A stretch of DNA of 64,000 bases. Source: Firmicutes bacterium HGW-Firmicutes-2. Lineage in GTDB: Bacteria > Bacillota > Clostridia > Lachnospirales > Vallitaleaceae. Where the stretch lies: the NCBI GenBank assembly GCA_002841495.1, contig PGZV01000016.1, forward strand, positions 62,001 through 126,000, given 5' to 3'. Of the stretch, positions 1-8,791 are shown one piece after another. A program made the translations under genes and the position numbers. The stretch's first letter is position 1. Each line of letters opens with the position of its first letter. The notes under the pieces were generated by a model. That model was not told the DNA's origin. It worked only from the letters and a program-made list of their open reading frames with translations, and searched no databases.

Positions 1-183
1 ATTGAGCTGGCTATGAAGGCCGGCTATTCTACAGCATCCAGATTGGCTAGAGAAATGGGATTTGGTGCCGGTATGGGTCTTGCTAACATGAAACGATATG
101 CCGATATACTTCAGATTGAATCAGAACCCGGTAAAGGAACCACGGTTGAAATTACAGTAAAGCTCTATCCTGAACAAGCTTAA
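1..183 (+). CDS. HATPase-fold ATP-binding protein, C-terminal part (cut by window edge)
   Basis: Only the last 60 codons are present; the reading frame is open to the left edge. The residues GFGAGMGLANMKRYAD followed by ESEPGKGTTVEI match the G2 box and last beta strand of the HATPase_c_2 (RsbT/SpoIIAB-like) fold, which binds ATP in anti-sigma and switch kinases. It lies 65 bp before the hydrogenase-like gene on the same strand. I infer a regulatory role with its neighbours; its partner protein is not visible. Confidence 0.7.
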   Translation: MELAMKAGYSTASRLAREMGFGAGMGLANMKRYADILQIESEPGKGTTVEITVKLYPEQA

Positions 184-248
184 GAAGAAAGATTCGTGTG
201 CGTTATAGCATCATTATCATATAGAGTTCTATTAGGAGGCATCATGAT

Positions 249-1568
249 ATGGGAAATTACCATTCAGTAACCCTTGATAAAAATCGTTGTATAGGTTGTA
301 CGGATTGTATCAAGCGCTGTCCGACGGAAGCCATTCGTGTCAGGCATTCAAAGGCAGAAATCACAGATGATCTTTGTATCGATTGCGGTATGTGTATTCG
401 TGTCTGTAAAAGCCATGCAAAACGAGCACTTACCGATTCCTTAGATAAAATCAATAAGTTCAAATATAAAGTTGCCATTCCGGCACCAACCTTATATACC
501 CAATTCAAAAAGCTAAGAGATCCTAATATCGTGCTTACAGCACTTAAAAAAATTGGATTTGATGAAGTTTTTGAAGTGGCTAAGGCAGCAGAAGTTGTTA
601 CGGCATATAGCCAAACACTACTAGAAGAAGGTAAGATTAATCGTCCTGTTATTTCTTCTGCTTGTCCTGCCATTGTCAAATTAATTCAAATGCGTTTTCC
701 TTCATTAATAGACAATGTTATGCCTATTATTTCTCCAAAAGAAGCCATTGCCCGTTATGCAAGACAATATTTGATGAATCAAGGTCTTGAAAGTAAAGAT
801 ATCGGTATATTCTTTATAACACCATGTGCAGCAAAAGTTACAAACAGCAGACAACCACAGACAATCAAAACATCTGACGTTGATGGTGTTATATCCATGA
901 AAGACATATACTTGGAGCTGATTCCTGTCATCAATAAACTGCAACCGGAAGATATTGAGACCCTTCAAATGAGTTCCGCTAATGGTATAGGATGGGCAGC
1001 CAGTGGTGGAGAAGGTCTAGCATCAAAAGTCTATAACCTGGTAGCTGTTGACGGCATAGAGAATGTTATTACCATTTTGGAAAGAGTTGAAAATAATAAG
1101 TTGGATGTTGATTTCATTGAGTGTTTGGCTTGTGTAAACGGTTGTCTAGGTGGTCCTTTAACGGTTGAGAACTCTTTTGTCAGTACGAATCGAATGGGTA
1201 AAATAAAAAAGTATGTCAAACAACATGGAAAAACAAGAGACCTTAATATTATAAGTCCCAAAATACGTCTCAAATGGGATTATGCCCTTGAAGTGACACA
1301 TGTAAGGAAATTAGATGATAATATGATGGTTGCTTTAACTAAGATGGAGCAGATTGATGATTTACACAAGACATTGCCGCGAATTGATTGTGGATCATGT
1401 GGTGCACCTACTTGTAAAGCTTTTGCTGAAGATGTTGTTAGAGGCGATGCAATTATAGAAGACTGTATTTTCATGTTAAGAGAAAAGGTGAGGTCTATGG
1501 CAGAGGAAATGATGGCACTAAGTGGCATGTTACCACCTTCCATTGATCAGAATAGGAGGGAATCATGA
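249..1568 (+). CDS. Ferredoxin / [FeFe]-hydrogenase H-cluster domain protein, probably sensory
   Basis: The 439-residue protein starts with two [4Fe-4S] ferredoxin motifs (Cys14/17/20/24 and Cys43/46/49/53). A hydrogenase large-subunit-like domain follows, about residues 70-330. The H-cluster loops are recognisable: SACPA with Cys139, TPCAAK with Cys193, and ACVNGCLGGP with Cys295 and Cys299. At position 138, where catalytic enzymes have the proton-relay Cys of TSCCP, there is Ala. The C-terminus carries a further four-Cys Fe-S motif (Cys381/384/389/406). No PAS domain or kinase follows. The RBS AGGAGG ends 8 nt before ATG. The HATPase and DRTGG neighbours suggest a redox or hydrogen sensor rather than a bulk hydrogenase; that is inference. 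Confidence 0.8.
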   Translation: MGNYHSVTLDKNRCIGCTDCIKRCPTEAIRVRHSKAEITDDLCIDCGMCIRVCKSHAKRALTDSLDKINKFKYKVAIPAPTLYTQFKKLRDPNIVLTALKKIGFDEVFEVAKAAEVVTAYSQTLLEEGKINRPVISSACPAIVKLIQMRFPSLIDNVMPIISPKEAIARYARQYLMNQGLESKDIGIFFITPCAAKVTNSRQPQTIKTSDVDGVISMKDIYLELIPVINKLQPEDIETLQMSSANGIGWAASGGEGLASKVYNLVAVDGIENVITILERVENNKLDVDFIECLACVNGCLGGPLTVENSFVSTNRMGKIKKYVKQHGKTRDLNIISPKIRLKWDYALEVTHVRKLDDNMMVALTKMEQIDDLHKTLPRIDCGSCGAPTCKAFAEDVVRGDAIIEDCIFMLREKVRSMAEEMMALSGMLPPSIDQNRRES

Positions 1569-1900
1569 CCATAAATGATGTACAAACAATACTAAAGGCA
1601 ACGGTTGTAACTCAATCACTTTATGAAAACAATGAAGTTTTATCCGGTTTTGTCGGTGATTTGCTCAGTGTCGTTATGGGCAAAGCCAAAGAACAATGTG
1701 CTTGGATCACCATACAAGGCCATATAAATATCATAGCCGTCGGTACCTTAATCAATGTAGGCTGTATTATAGTTACAGAAGGTTTTAAAGTAGATGAAGA
1801 TGCTATAAAAAAAGCGAATGAAGAAGATATTGTCATCATGACAACACAATTATCTTCCTATGAAGCTGCTGCTTTATTGTCTAGAGACGGTTTGGAGTAG
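1565..1900 (+). CDS. DRTGG-domain protein
   Basis: This 111-residue protein resembles stand-alone DRTGG domains, which often sit beside CBS domains or hydrogenase-like genes in Clostridia. The pattern of alternating hydrophobic strands, with AWITIQGHINIIAVG and IIVTEGF, is typical. Its ATG overlaps the stop of the preceding hydrogenase-like gene by 4 nt (ATGA), so translation is probably coupled. The ligand and function are not known; a small regulatory binding domain is the likely role. Confidence 0.7.
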   Translation: MTINDVQTILKATVVTQSLYENNEVLSGFVGDLLSVVMGKAKEQCAWITIQGHINIIAVGTLINVGCIIVTEGFKVDEDAIKKANEEDIVIMTTQLSSYEAAALLSRDGLE

Positions 1901-1911
1901 GTGATTGTTTT

Positions 1912-2454
1912 ATGAAAGAATTATCCATGCATATATTAGATATTGCAACAAATAGTGTACGAGCCGGTGCAAGTCGAATCCTTATTACGGTTTCAGAAGA
2001 CGTTATAAATAATGAGTTCCGGTTTGATATAGAAGATAATGGAAAAGGTATTCCTGACGATATTCTAGATACAATCAAAAATCCTTTCACCACATCTCGT
2101 ACCTTACGTAAAGTCGGACTTGGCATACCGCTCTTAGATGAGAACTGTCGACTATGTGACGGTTTTCTAGAAATTACGTCTAAAGTTGGCAAAGGTACTA
2201 CATTAAAATCTATGATGGTTTATAACCACATTGACCGTCCACCCATGGGTGATATCGTTAATACCATAATTGGGCTCATGACTTCTAATGAAACCATCGA
2301 TATTGGTTATAAGCATTGCTATAATGACAATTGCTTTGAAATCAGTACGAAAGATTTGCAGGAGGAATTAGAAGATGTACCCTTAACTTCAGTAAGTGTC
2401 ATACAATGGTTAAGGGCATTTCTAGCGGAATCTTTAGAAGAACTTCGAGTATAA
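1912..2454 (+). CDS. HATPase-domain ATP-binding protein
   Basis: This 180-residue protein has the N box (DIATNSVRAGAS), the G1 box (DIEDNGKGIPDD) and a G2-like box (VGLGIPLLDENC) of the GHKL ATPase fold, within residues 1-105. There is no histidine phosphorylation domain and no membrane segment. It is the last gene of the cluster, 11 nt after the DRTGG gene. It may be a soluble switch kinase acting with the upstream HATPase and the Fe-S protein. Its substrate is not visible. Confidence 0.7.
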   Translation: MKELSMHILDIATNSVRAGASRILITVSEDVINNEFRFDIEDNGKGIPDDILDTIKNPFTTSRTLRKVGLGIPLLDENCRLCDGFLEITSKVGKGTTLKSMMVYNHIDRPPMGDIVNTIIGLMTSNETIDIGYKHCYNDNCFEISTKDLQEELEDVPLTSVSVIQWLRAFLAESLEELRV

Positions 2455-2570
2455 CCAATAACAACTCAACTAAGCCATCTTTAAAACAAACAAAATAAGG
2501 GTTCAATTCAATAGTGTAAAAGATATGACAATAATGGATTGATTAAGGCCTATATTTGTTTTTTATAAAT

Positions 2571-2610
2571 ACAGTGTGTATACATAATACACTGTAAAAT
2601 CATGTATAAT
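2571..2610 (+). promoter_or_regulatory. Candidate promoter and operator for the rnf operon
   Basis: The 356 bp between the HATPase gene and rnfC hold no convincing ORF. They contain an inverted repeat, ACAGTGT (2571-2577) and ACACTGT (2589-2595), followed by a TATAAT box at 2605-2610. No good -35 is seen; the inverted repeat covers the -35 position, so an activator or repressor site is possible. A start here would give a leader of about 190 nt before rnfC. Confidence 0.35.
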
Positions 2611-2810
2611 GAGACTTGGAGATTTTAAACATGATTCGTAACATTGTCAACTATGTATCAATCGTTGTGGGAATGGTGGATTTGTATTATTATATGTACT
2701 GAACCATAATGCATTGGATGTATAGGATTAATGTCTCAAGTTAATAATAAGTCTAGGGCAGTTTTAGTTTGTAACTTTATAGTTGCAAAAAAACAGAATG
2801 GAGGTTGCCT

Positions 2811-4133
2811 ATGGCAGCATTTACTTTCAAACGTGGAATTCATCCACCGGATCACAAAGAATCAACGAATCAAAAACCCATAAAAATATTGAAACCTATT
2901 GGAGATCTTGTTTTTCCAATGGCGCAACATATTGGGGCACCTTGTGAGCCTATTGTCAAAAAGGGTGATCGAGTATTGTTAGGACAAAAAATCGCAGATT
3001 CAGAAGCTTTTGTTTCTTCTCCGATTTTTAGTAGTGTTTCTGGGACTGTCAAATCCATAGAAGAAGTGGAACACCCTAACGGTTTTAAGTGTAAGGGTAT
3101 AATCATTGAAAATGATCATCTCTATGAAGATGACCCAAGTTTAAATCAGCCACATGATTATAAGAACATGACAAATGACGAAATATTAGCGGTTATCAAA
3201 AACGCCGGTATTGTCGGTATGGGCGGTGCTACATTTCCAACCCATATTAAGCTTGCACCGCCACCGGATAAGAAAATTGATTTTATCATTTTAAACGGTG
3301 CTGAATGTGAGCCTTATCTGACGTCGGATCATCGTATTATGTTAGAAGAAACAGATCGATTGATAGCCGGCCTTAAAGTTTTACTTAGTATGTTTAAAGA
3401 AGCAAAGGGTATCATAGGTATAGAAGCAAATAAACCTGATGCCATAAAAAAGGTAACTGAGGCAGCAAAAGCAGAACCTCGTATTGATGTTATTACCCTT
3501 CATACGAAGTACCCTCAAGGCGCTGAAAAGCAACTAATTTATGCGGCAACAAAAAGAGAAGTACCACCTGGTAAACTACCTTTTGAAGTTGGATGTATTG
3601 TTCAAAATGTTGATACCATCGTTGCCATCCATAGAGCGGTAGACCGTGGACGTCCCTTAACAAGAAGAATTGTTACGGTTACAGGTGATGCGATTAAAGA
3701 ACCGCAAAATTTCAAAGTAAGACTTGGTACCAGTTATAAAGAACTGATTGAAGCTGCAGGCGGTTTTGTTGAAAAACCTGCAAAAATCATATCCGGTGGA
3801 CCTATGATGGGATTTGCTATGTATACCCTGGATGTGCCGATTATAAAAGGTTCTTCTTCCATACTTTGTTTAACTAAAAAAGCCATAGCAACAGCAGATG
3901 AAAGTAATTGTATGCGATGTGGTAAATGTGTTAGTGCATGTCCCATGGGTCTGTTACCTTTTGAATTGAATAAATTTGCATTGGCACAGGTTGAGGATGA
4001 ATTCGAGGCTTACAAAGGCATGGATTGTATGGAATGTGGCGCATGTTCCTATGTATGTCCTTCCAAAAGACATTTACTCCAGTCCTTTAGAACGACCAAG
4101 AAAAAAATTCTTACCAACAGAAGAAAATCTTAG
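2811..4133 (+). CDS. rnfC: Rnf electron transport complex subunit RnfC
   Basis: RnfC is the peripheral subunit of the Rnf complex (ferredoxin:NAD+ oxidoreductase), thought to carry the NADH/FMN site. The 440-residue protein has the N-terminal RnfC domain, the glycine-rich GMGGATFPTHIKL stretch, an SLBB-like region, and two C-terminal [4Fe-4S] motifs, CMRCGKCVSACP and CMECGACSYVCP. The frame also opens at a TTG two codons upstream, but GGAGG at 2800-2804 sits 6 nt before ATG 2811, so 2811 is preferred. It is the first gene of a tight six-gene operon. Confidence 0.95.
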   Translation: MAAFTFKRGIHPPDHKESTNQKPIKILKPIGDLVFPMAQHIGAPCEPIVKKGDRVLLGQKIADSEAFVSSPIFSSVSGTVKSIEEVEHPNGFKCKGIIIENDHLYEDDPSLNQPHDYKNMTNDEILAVIKNAGIVGMGGATFPTHIKLAPPPDKKIDFIILNGAECEPYLTSDHRIMLEETDRLIAGLKVLLSMFKEAKGIIGIEANKPDAIKKVTEAAKAEPRIDVITLHTKYPQGAEKQLIYAATKREVPPGKLPFEVGCIVQNVDTIVAIHRAVDRGRPLTRRIVTVTGDAIKEPQNFKVRLGTSYKELIEAAGGFVEKPAKIISGGPMMGFAMYTLDVPIIKGSSSILCLTKKAIATADESNCMRCGKCVSACPMGLLPFELNKFALAQVEDEFEAYKGMDCMECGACSYVCPSKRHLLQSFRTTKKKILTNRRKS

Positions 4134-4142
4134 GAGGCTCAT

Positions 4143-5078
4143 ATGTCAGATATGTATATTATTTCTTCATCACCGCATATTAAATCAAAAGATTCGGTGC
4201 AAAAAACGATGTTAGATGTATTGATTGCTTTGACACCCGCCGCCTTATTTGCCATATATTATTTTGGTGTCGGTGCTTTTAGTACAATTGTTATTTGTAT
4301 CCTGTCCAGTGTTTTTGCGGAATGGGGTTATTCAAAATTAATGAAACAAAGAAATACAGCAATGGATTTATCTGCTGCGGTAACAGGTTTGTTACTGGCA
4401 CTTAACTTACCAAGCTCGATTCCTTGGTGGGTTTCGGTAATGGGTAGTTTTTTTGCTATTATTATTGTAAAGCAGTTATTTGGTGGTCTAGGACAAAACT
4501 TTATGAATCCGGCTTTAGCTGCAAGAGCTTTTCTACTGATTTCTTTTACCGGTCTTATGACCACATGGGGTGTTATAGATGGTGTTAGTGCGGCTACACC
4601 ACTAGGTATCATGAAAGAGGGTGGTCAGATGATGCCATCACTTTTTGATACTTTTATTGGCACCATACCCGGATCATTAGGTGAGACTTCTGCTATAGCC
4701 CTACTTATAGGTGGTTTATATCTAATGGCAAGAAAAGTAATTTCATGGCGTATACCGATTATTTATATTGGAACAACGGCTGTTATGGTATTATTTTTTG
4801 GTGGTCAAGGCTTTGATTTGACTTATCTAGGGTATCATATTTTTTCAGGTGGTTTAATGATTGGTGCTTTCTTTATGGCAACAGATTATTCTTCCTCACC
4901 AACCACACCTAAAGGACAAATTATAATGGGCCTTGGATGCGGTTTGTTAACAGCTTTAATTCGACTTTTTGGTGGCTATCCTGAAGGCGTATCCTTTGCA
5001 ATCTTGATCATGAACTTATTTGTACCTCTAATTGACAAATACACAGTTCCAAAATCATTTGGGGAGGTGGCAAAATAA
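4143..5078 (+). CDS. rnfD: Rnf complex membrane subunit RnfD
   Basis: RnfD is an integral membrane subunit that carries covalently bound FMN. The 311-residue protein has about eight to nine hydrophobic helices and the segment SAATPLGIM, which contains the Thr expected to hold FMN, near residue 155. An AGGAGG-type RBS precedes the ATG, 9 nt after the rnfC stop. The stop overlaps the rnfG start by one base (TAATG), showing translational coupling. Confidence 0.95.
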   Translation: MSDMYIISSSPHIKSKDSVQKTMLDVLIALTPAALFAIYYFGVGAFSTIVICILSSVFAEWGYSKLMKQRNTAMDLSAAVTGLLLALNLPSSIPWWVSVMGSFFAIIIVKQLFGGLGQNFMNPALAARAFLLISFTGLMTTWGVIDGVSAATPLGIMKEGGQMMPSLFDTFIGTIPGSLGETSAIALLIGGLYLMARKVISWRIPIIYIGTTAVMVLFFGGQGFDLTYLGYHIFSGGLMIGAFFMATDYSSSPTTPKGQIIMGLGCGLLTALIRLFGGYPEGVSFAILIMNLFVPLIDKYTVPKSFGEVAK

Positions 5079-5665
5079 TGGCTAAACAATCAGATAACAT
5101 TATAAAAAATGCAATGATCTTATTTATGATTACGGTTATTGCAGGAACCTTGCTTGGATTGACTTATGAAGTAACTAAAGAGCCCATACGCATTCAACAG
5201 GAAAAACTCAAAAATAACGCTTTAAAAGCCGTTGTATTTGAAGCAACTGATTTTACATTGGTCGATCTTGAAGCGAGTGCAAATGACCAAGGTATTGAGA
5301 ACCTTTATGAGGCAACCAAGGATGGCGCTATAATCGGTTATGCCTTTGAGATGACAGCTACTGAAGGGTATGGTGGTAATATTGCTTTAATGGTCGGTAT
5401 CGGTATTGAAGACCAAATACTGGGTGTTGATGTTATTAAACACAATGAAACGCCGGGTCTAGGCGCTAAGATTACTGAACCTGCTTTCAAGTCCGAATTT
5501 GAAGGGCGTCCGATTGCACCTTTAACAGTTACTAAAGGAGCGCCAACCGGCAATCCAAGTGATATAACTTCCATAAGTGGTGCCACCATAACCTCCGTAT
5601 CTGTTACGAATGCTGTAAATGTTGCCACTCAATATTACAATGACAATATGGCGGGGGTGAATTAG
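5078..5665 (+). CDS. rnfG: Rnf complex FMN-binding subunit RnfG
   Basis: RnfG has one N-terminal membrane helix (about residues 10-30) and an extracytoplasmic FMN-binding domain. The motif SGATITS near residue 172 contains the Thr that is modified by FMN in this family. HNETPGLGAKI is also characteristic. The length of 195 residues is normal. The gene overlaps rnfD by 1 nt and is followed directly by rnfE. Confidence 0.95.
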   Translation: MAKQSDNIIKNAMILFMITVIAGTLLGLTYEVTKEPIRIQQEKLKNNALKAVVFEATDFTLVDLEASANDQGIENLYEATKDGAIIGYAFEMTATEGYGGNIALMVGIGIEDQILGVDVIKHNETPGLGAKITEPAFKSEFEGRPIAPLTVTKGAPTGNPSDITSISGATITSVSVTNAVNVATQYYNDNMAGVN

Positions 5666-6271
5666 ATGAAAAGTGCTATTAAAAGATTTAAGGCAGGTAT
5701 CCTAGATGAGAATCCTGTTTTTATTCAAGTACTGGGTATGTGTCCAACCTTGGCTGTAACAACTTCCGCAGAAAATGGTATTGGTATGGGACTTGCAACC
5801 ACCACAGTATTAATTATGGCTAATCTGGTTATATCTCTCCTTAGAAACATCATTCCTTCAAAAGTAAGAATACCAGCTTTCATTGTCGTCATAGCCTCAT
5901 TTGTAACGATTGTGGATTTTATGCTTCAAGGTTTTGTACCTGCCCTTTATGCTTCACTAGGCTTATTCATACCACTAATCGTTGTAAACTGTGTTATATT
6001 AGGACGTGCAGAAGGTTTTGCTTCTAAGAATAAACCATTTATATCCGTTGTTGACGGATTAGGTATGGGACTTGGTTTTACACTTGCCCTTGGATCAATT
6101 GGTGCCGTAAGAGAAATATTAGGAGCAGGTACATTTTTTGGTATGAATGTTATGCCAGCCGGATATGTTCCAATATCGATTATGATACTAGCACCTGGTG
6201 CATTCTTGGTTCTAGGTATATTACTGGCAGCATTTAATTATGTTTTGGCAAAAGCAGCCAATAGAAATTAG
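5666..6271 (+). CDS. rnfE: Rnf complex membrane subunit RnfE
   Basis: RnfE belongs to the RnfA/RnfE pair of inverted-topology membrane subunits that form the ion-translocating core with RnfD. The 201-residue protein has six hydrophobic segments. It carries family motifs NPVFIQVLGMCPTLAVT and GLGFTLALGSIGAVRE. GGGGGTG-like sequence at the end of rnfG acts as its RBS, and the genes abut. Confidence 0.94.
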   Translation: MKSAIKRFKAGILDENPVFIQVLGMCPTLAVTTSAENGIGMGLATTTVLIMANLVISLLRNIIPSKVRIPAFIVVIASFVTIVDFMLQGFVPALYASLGLFIPLIVVNCVILGRAEGFASKNKPFISVVDGLGMGLGFTLALGSIGAVREILGAGTFFGMNVMPAGYVPISIMILAPGAFLVLGILLAAFNYVLAKAANRN

Positions 6272-6280
6272 GAGGTTATG

Positions 6281-6856
6281 ATGGATTTATTATTGTTCTT
6301 TATCGGTGCCATCTTGGTCAACAACATCGTGCTTTCAAGGTTCTTAGGTGTTTGTCCATTTTTAGGTGTATCTAAAAAAGTAGAGACCGCTCTTGGTATG
6401 GGCCTTGCTGTTACATTTGTTATGACTTTAGCATCCATTATGTCATATATAGTCTATGAATTTATACTAAAAACCTTTAAGATAGAATTTTTGTATACCA
6501 TAGCATTCATTTTAGTTATCGCATCTCTTGTACAGTTGGTTGAGATGATTATTCAAAAAACAAGCCCTTCTTTATACCAAGCTTTAGGGGTGTTCTTACC
6601 TCTAATAACTACCAATTGTGCTGTACTTGGTATTGCAGTTATTAATATGCAAAATGAATATTCATTGTTCAAAAGCATCGTTAGTGGTCTAGGTACAGCG
6701 ATTGGCTTTACATTGGCAATCGTTTTAATGGCGGGTATTAGGGAACGTATCGAATACAATCCAATTCCAAAATCTTTTAAGGGATATCCAATCGTATTAA
6801 TTACAGCCGGACTCATGGCGATTGCTTTCCTTGGATTTACCGGATTGATCAAATAA
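6281..6856 (+). CDS. rnfA: Rnf complex membrane subunit RnfA
   Basis: RnfA is the partner of RnfE in the membrane core. The roughly 190-residue protein has six predicted helices and the motifs VNNIVLSRFLGVCPFLG and LPLITTNCAVLG, with the Cys residues thought to ligate the membrane iron-sulfur cluster shared with RnfE. Two ATGs stand side by side at 6278 and 6281. AGGAGG (6270-6275) is only 2 nt from the first and 5 nt from the second, so 6281 is preferred. Confidence 0.94.
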   Translation: MDLLLFFIGAILVNNIVLSRFLGVCPFLGVSKKVETALGMGLAVTFVMTLASIMSYIVYEFILKTFKIEFLYTIAFILVIASLVQLVEMIIQKTSPSLYQALGVFLPLITTNCAVLGIAVINMQNEYSLFKSIVSGLGTAIGFTLAIVLMAGIRERIEYNPIPKSFKGYPIVLITAGLMAIAFLGFTGLIK

Positions 6857-6871
6857 GATGGAGGTATTAGG

Positions 6872-7672
6872 ATGGAACTGACAAATATAATTTTTTCGGC
6901 TCTAAGTATTGGCGGCCTTGGATTAATCTTTGGATTAGGACTTGGGTACGCTGCTAAAAAATTTGCCGTTCATGTCAACCCTCTCGTTGCAGAGGTTAGA
7001 GAAGCTTTACCAAGTGCTAATTGTGGTGCTTGTGGTTACGCCGGTTGCGATGCATTCGCTAAAGCTGTAGTCGAAGGTGACGCCAAAACCAATGGATGTC
7101 CTGTAGGTGGGCAAAGCTGTGCAGATGCAGTGGCTAAAATTATGGGGGTAGAAGTAAGCAATCTTGACCCCACAACGGCCTTTGTCAAATGCTTTGGTGA
7201 TTGTGATAAAGCCAAGGAAAAATTCATCTATAATGGTGTGGCAGATTGTATGGACGCAAGTCAAGTTCAAGGTGGTGGTTCGAAGGCATGTTCATATGGT
7301 TGCCTAGGTTTAGGTAGTTGCGTTAAAGCTTGTATGTTCGATGCTATACATGTTGAAAATGGTATTGCGGTTGTTGATGAAAATAAATGTACTTCATGTG
7401 GACTGTGTGTAGTTGCATGCCCCAAAGATATTATAGAAATTATGCCTTTAGCATCTAGAGTTCGTGTAAATTGTAACTCTGAAGATAAGGGTAAAGATAC
7501 GATGAAGGCATGTAGTGTTGGATGCATCGGTTGTCGAAAGTGCTCCAAAGCATGCGAATATGACGCCTTTACATTCACTAATGGATTGGCAAAAATTGAT
7601 TATGACAAATGTGTTCAATGTGGTGCTTGTATCGATGTATGTCCTACCAATGCTATCACACGACACGCTTAG
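6872..7672 (+). CDS. rnfB: Rnf complex ferredoxin-accepting subunit RnfB
   Basis: RnfB takes electrons from reduced ferredoxin. The 266-residue protein has one N-terminal membrane helix (about residues 6-26) and then the CGACGYAGCDAFAKAV Fe-S motif. Several ferredoxin-type motifs follow: CLGLGSCVKAC, CTSCGLCVVACP, CIGCRKCSKAC and CVQCGACIDVCP. The several ferredoxin motifs in series are typical of clostridial RnfB. The gene ends the operon and is followed within 20 bp by a strong terminator. Confidence 0.95.
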   Translation: MELTNIIFSALSIGGLGLIFGLGLGYAAKKFAVHVNPLVAEVREALPSANCGACGYAGCDAFAKAVVEGDAKTNGCPVGGQSCADAVAKIMGVEVSNLDPTTAFVKCFGDCDKAKEKFIYNGVADCMDASQVQGGGSKACSYGCLGLGSCVKACMFDAIHVENGIAVVDENKCTSCGLCVVACPKDIIEIMPLASRVRVNCNSEDKGKDTMKACSVGCIGCRKCSKACEYDAFTFTNGLAKIDYDKCVQCGACIDVCPTNAITRHA

Positions 7673-7686
7673 ACCAGAATTTATAT

Positions 7687-7726
7687 ACAGACTGTCTCAT
7701 AAAACCATGAGCCAGTCTGTTTTTTT
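7687..7726 (+). terminator. Rho-independent terminator of the rnf operon
   Basis: The stem ACAGACTG (7687-7694) pairs with CAGTCTGT (7713-7720), with an inner CTCAT/ATGAG stem and a run of seven T. It lies 14 bp after the rnfB stop. Confidence 0.92.
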
Positions 7727-7868
7727 AATCAATACCCTGAAAAACTATACAAATAAATAGGCCTATGATAGAATAGAACTGCGTTAACATAAACGGCGTC
7801 ACTATGTGTCGGATATATGTTTATTTATATGCATATTTTTTGTTATAAAACAAGTAAAGGGGATTATT

Positions 7869-8138
7869 ATGACATATCAGAAAAAAAGCTCAAAAAACGG
7901 TTGGACTTTGTTCTTACTTGTTTTGACCGGTATCGTTCTTGGAGGTTTTATCGGTAGTTTAGCACAAGGCGTCCCATACTTAAAATGGCTGGACTTCGGC
8001 TACAAATTTGGGATGGTTGGTAACCCACTAGAAATAGATCTGAAAGTCATTGAAGTGACTTTTAAGATATTAATTCGAATCACAGTGTCCAGTATCTTGG
8101 GCGTAGCTTTATCAATATTTGTTTACAGAAAGTTATAA
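7869..8138 (+). CDS. DUF4321 family small membrane protein
   Basis: The 89-residue protein has two hydrophobic segments (about 13-35 and 62-85) and the sequence GIVLGGFIGSLAQGVPYL. It matches DUF4321, a family commonly found just upstream of maf in Clostridia; its function is unknown. The frame extends further upstream, but AAAGGGG at 7856-7862 places the start at ATG 7869. The stop overlaps the maf start by one base. Confidence 0.75.
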   Translation: MTYQKKSSKNGWTLFLLVLTGIVLGGFIGSLAQGVPYLKWLDFGYKFGMVGNPLEIDLKVIEVTFKILIRITVSSILGVALSIFVYRKL

Positions 8139-8746
8139 TGATGAATTCTATAGAAATTATTTTGGCGTCAGGATCACCTAGACGCAAAGAGATTCTTGAC
8201 AACTTAAAATTATATCCAAGGATTATTCAACCTGATATTAATGAATCCCATAAACCCAATGAAAAGCCTCATGCGCTTGTCCATAGACTGTCCTATGAAA
8301 AAGCATATGCTGTTGCAAAAAATTTGGATCGAGGTTTGATTATTGGTTCAGATACAATTGTGGTTATTGATAATCAGATTCTTACCCAGCCCAAAACCAC
8401 TGCAGAAGCTAAAGCTATGTTGACAGCAATCAGTGGTAGAACCCATCAGGTTTTGACCGGTATAACACTCATATACCAACCGAATCATGAGGTTTTTACT
8501 CAGGTTGCTATGACCAATGTTATTATGAATCCATTAACAGATGCGTGGATAGATAACTATGTAGCCACAGGTGAGCCTATGGATAAAGCTGGCGCTTATG
8601 GAATACAAGGTATTGGCGCCACACTTGTAAATCGAATCGACGGTGAATACAATACCGTTGTTGGTTTGTCCGTCCAAACATTGATGGATGGCTTTAGATC
8701 ACTGAATTTAAACTATTTTGATTTAATAAAACAGGATCGAGCATAA
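8138..8746 (+). CDS. maf: Maf-family nucleotide pyrophosphatase
   Basis: Maf proteins hydrolyse dTTP, UTP or modified nucleotides and have been linked to septum control. The opening IILASGSPRRKEILDNL is diagnostic for the family; GSDTIVVIDNQI and PMDKAGAYGIQGIGA contain the conserved catalytic region. The length of 202 residues is normal. Two ATGs are adjacent (8138, 8141); either could be used. It is in the usual place before radC and the mre genes. Confidence 0.93.
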   Translation: MMNSIEIILASGSPRRKEILDNLKLYPRIIQPDINESHKPNEKPHALVHRLSYEKAYAVAKNLDRGLIIGSDTIVVIDNQILTQPKTTAEAKAMLTAISGRTHQVLTGITLIYQPNHEVFTQVAMTNVIMNPLTDAWIDNYVATGEPMDKAGAYGIQGIGATLVNRIDGEYNTVVGLSVQTLMDGFRSLNLNYFDLIKQDRA

Positions 8747-8791
8747 GGAACAGATGATATTTTTAGAAAGACTATAGCCTAGGGGGGGACC

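Noticed and set aside
257-679. Long minus-strand frame opposite the hydrogenase-like gene
   Set aside because: It is an antisense shadow of a well supported gene and has no RBS or family match.
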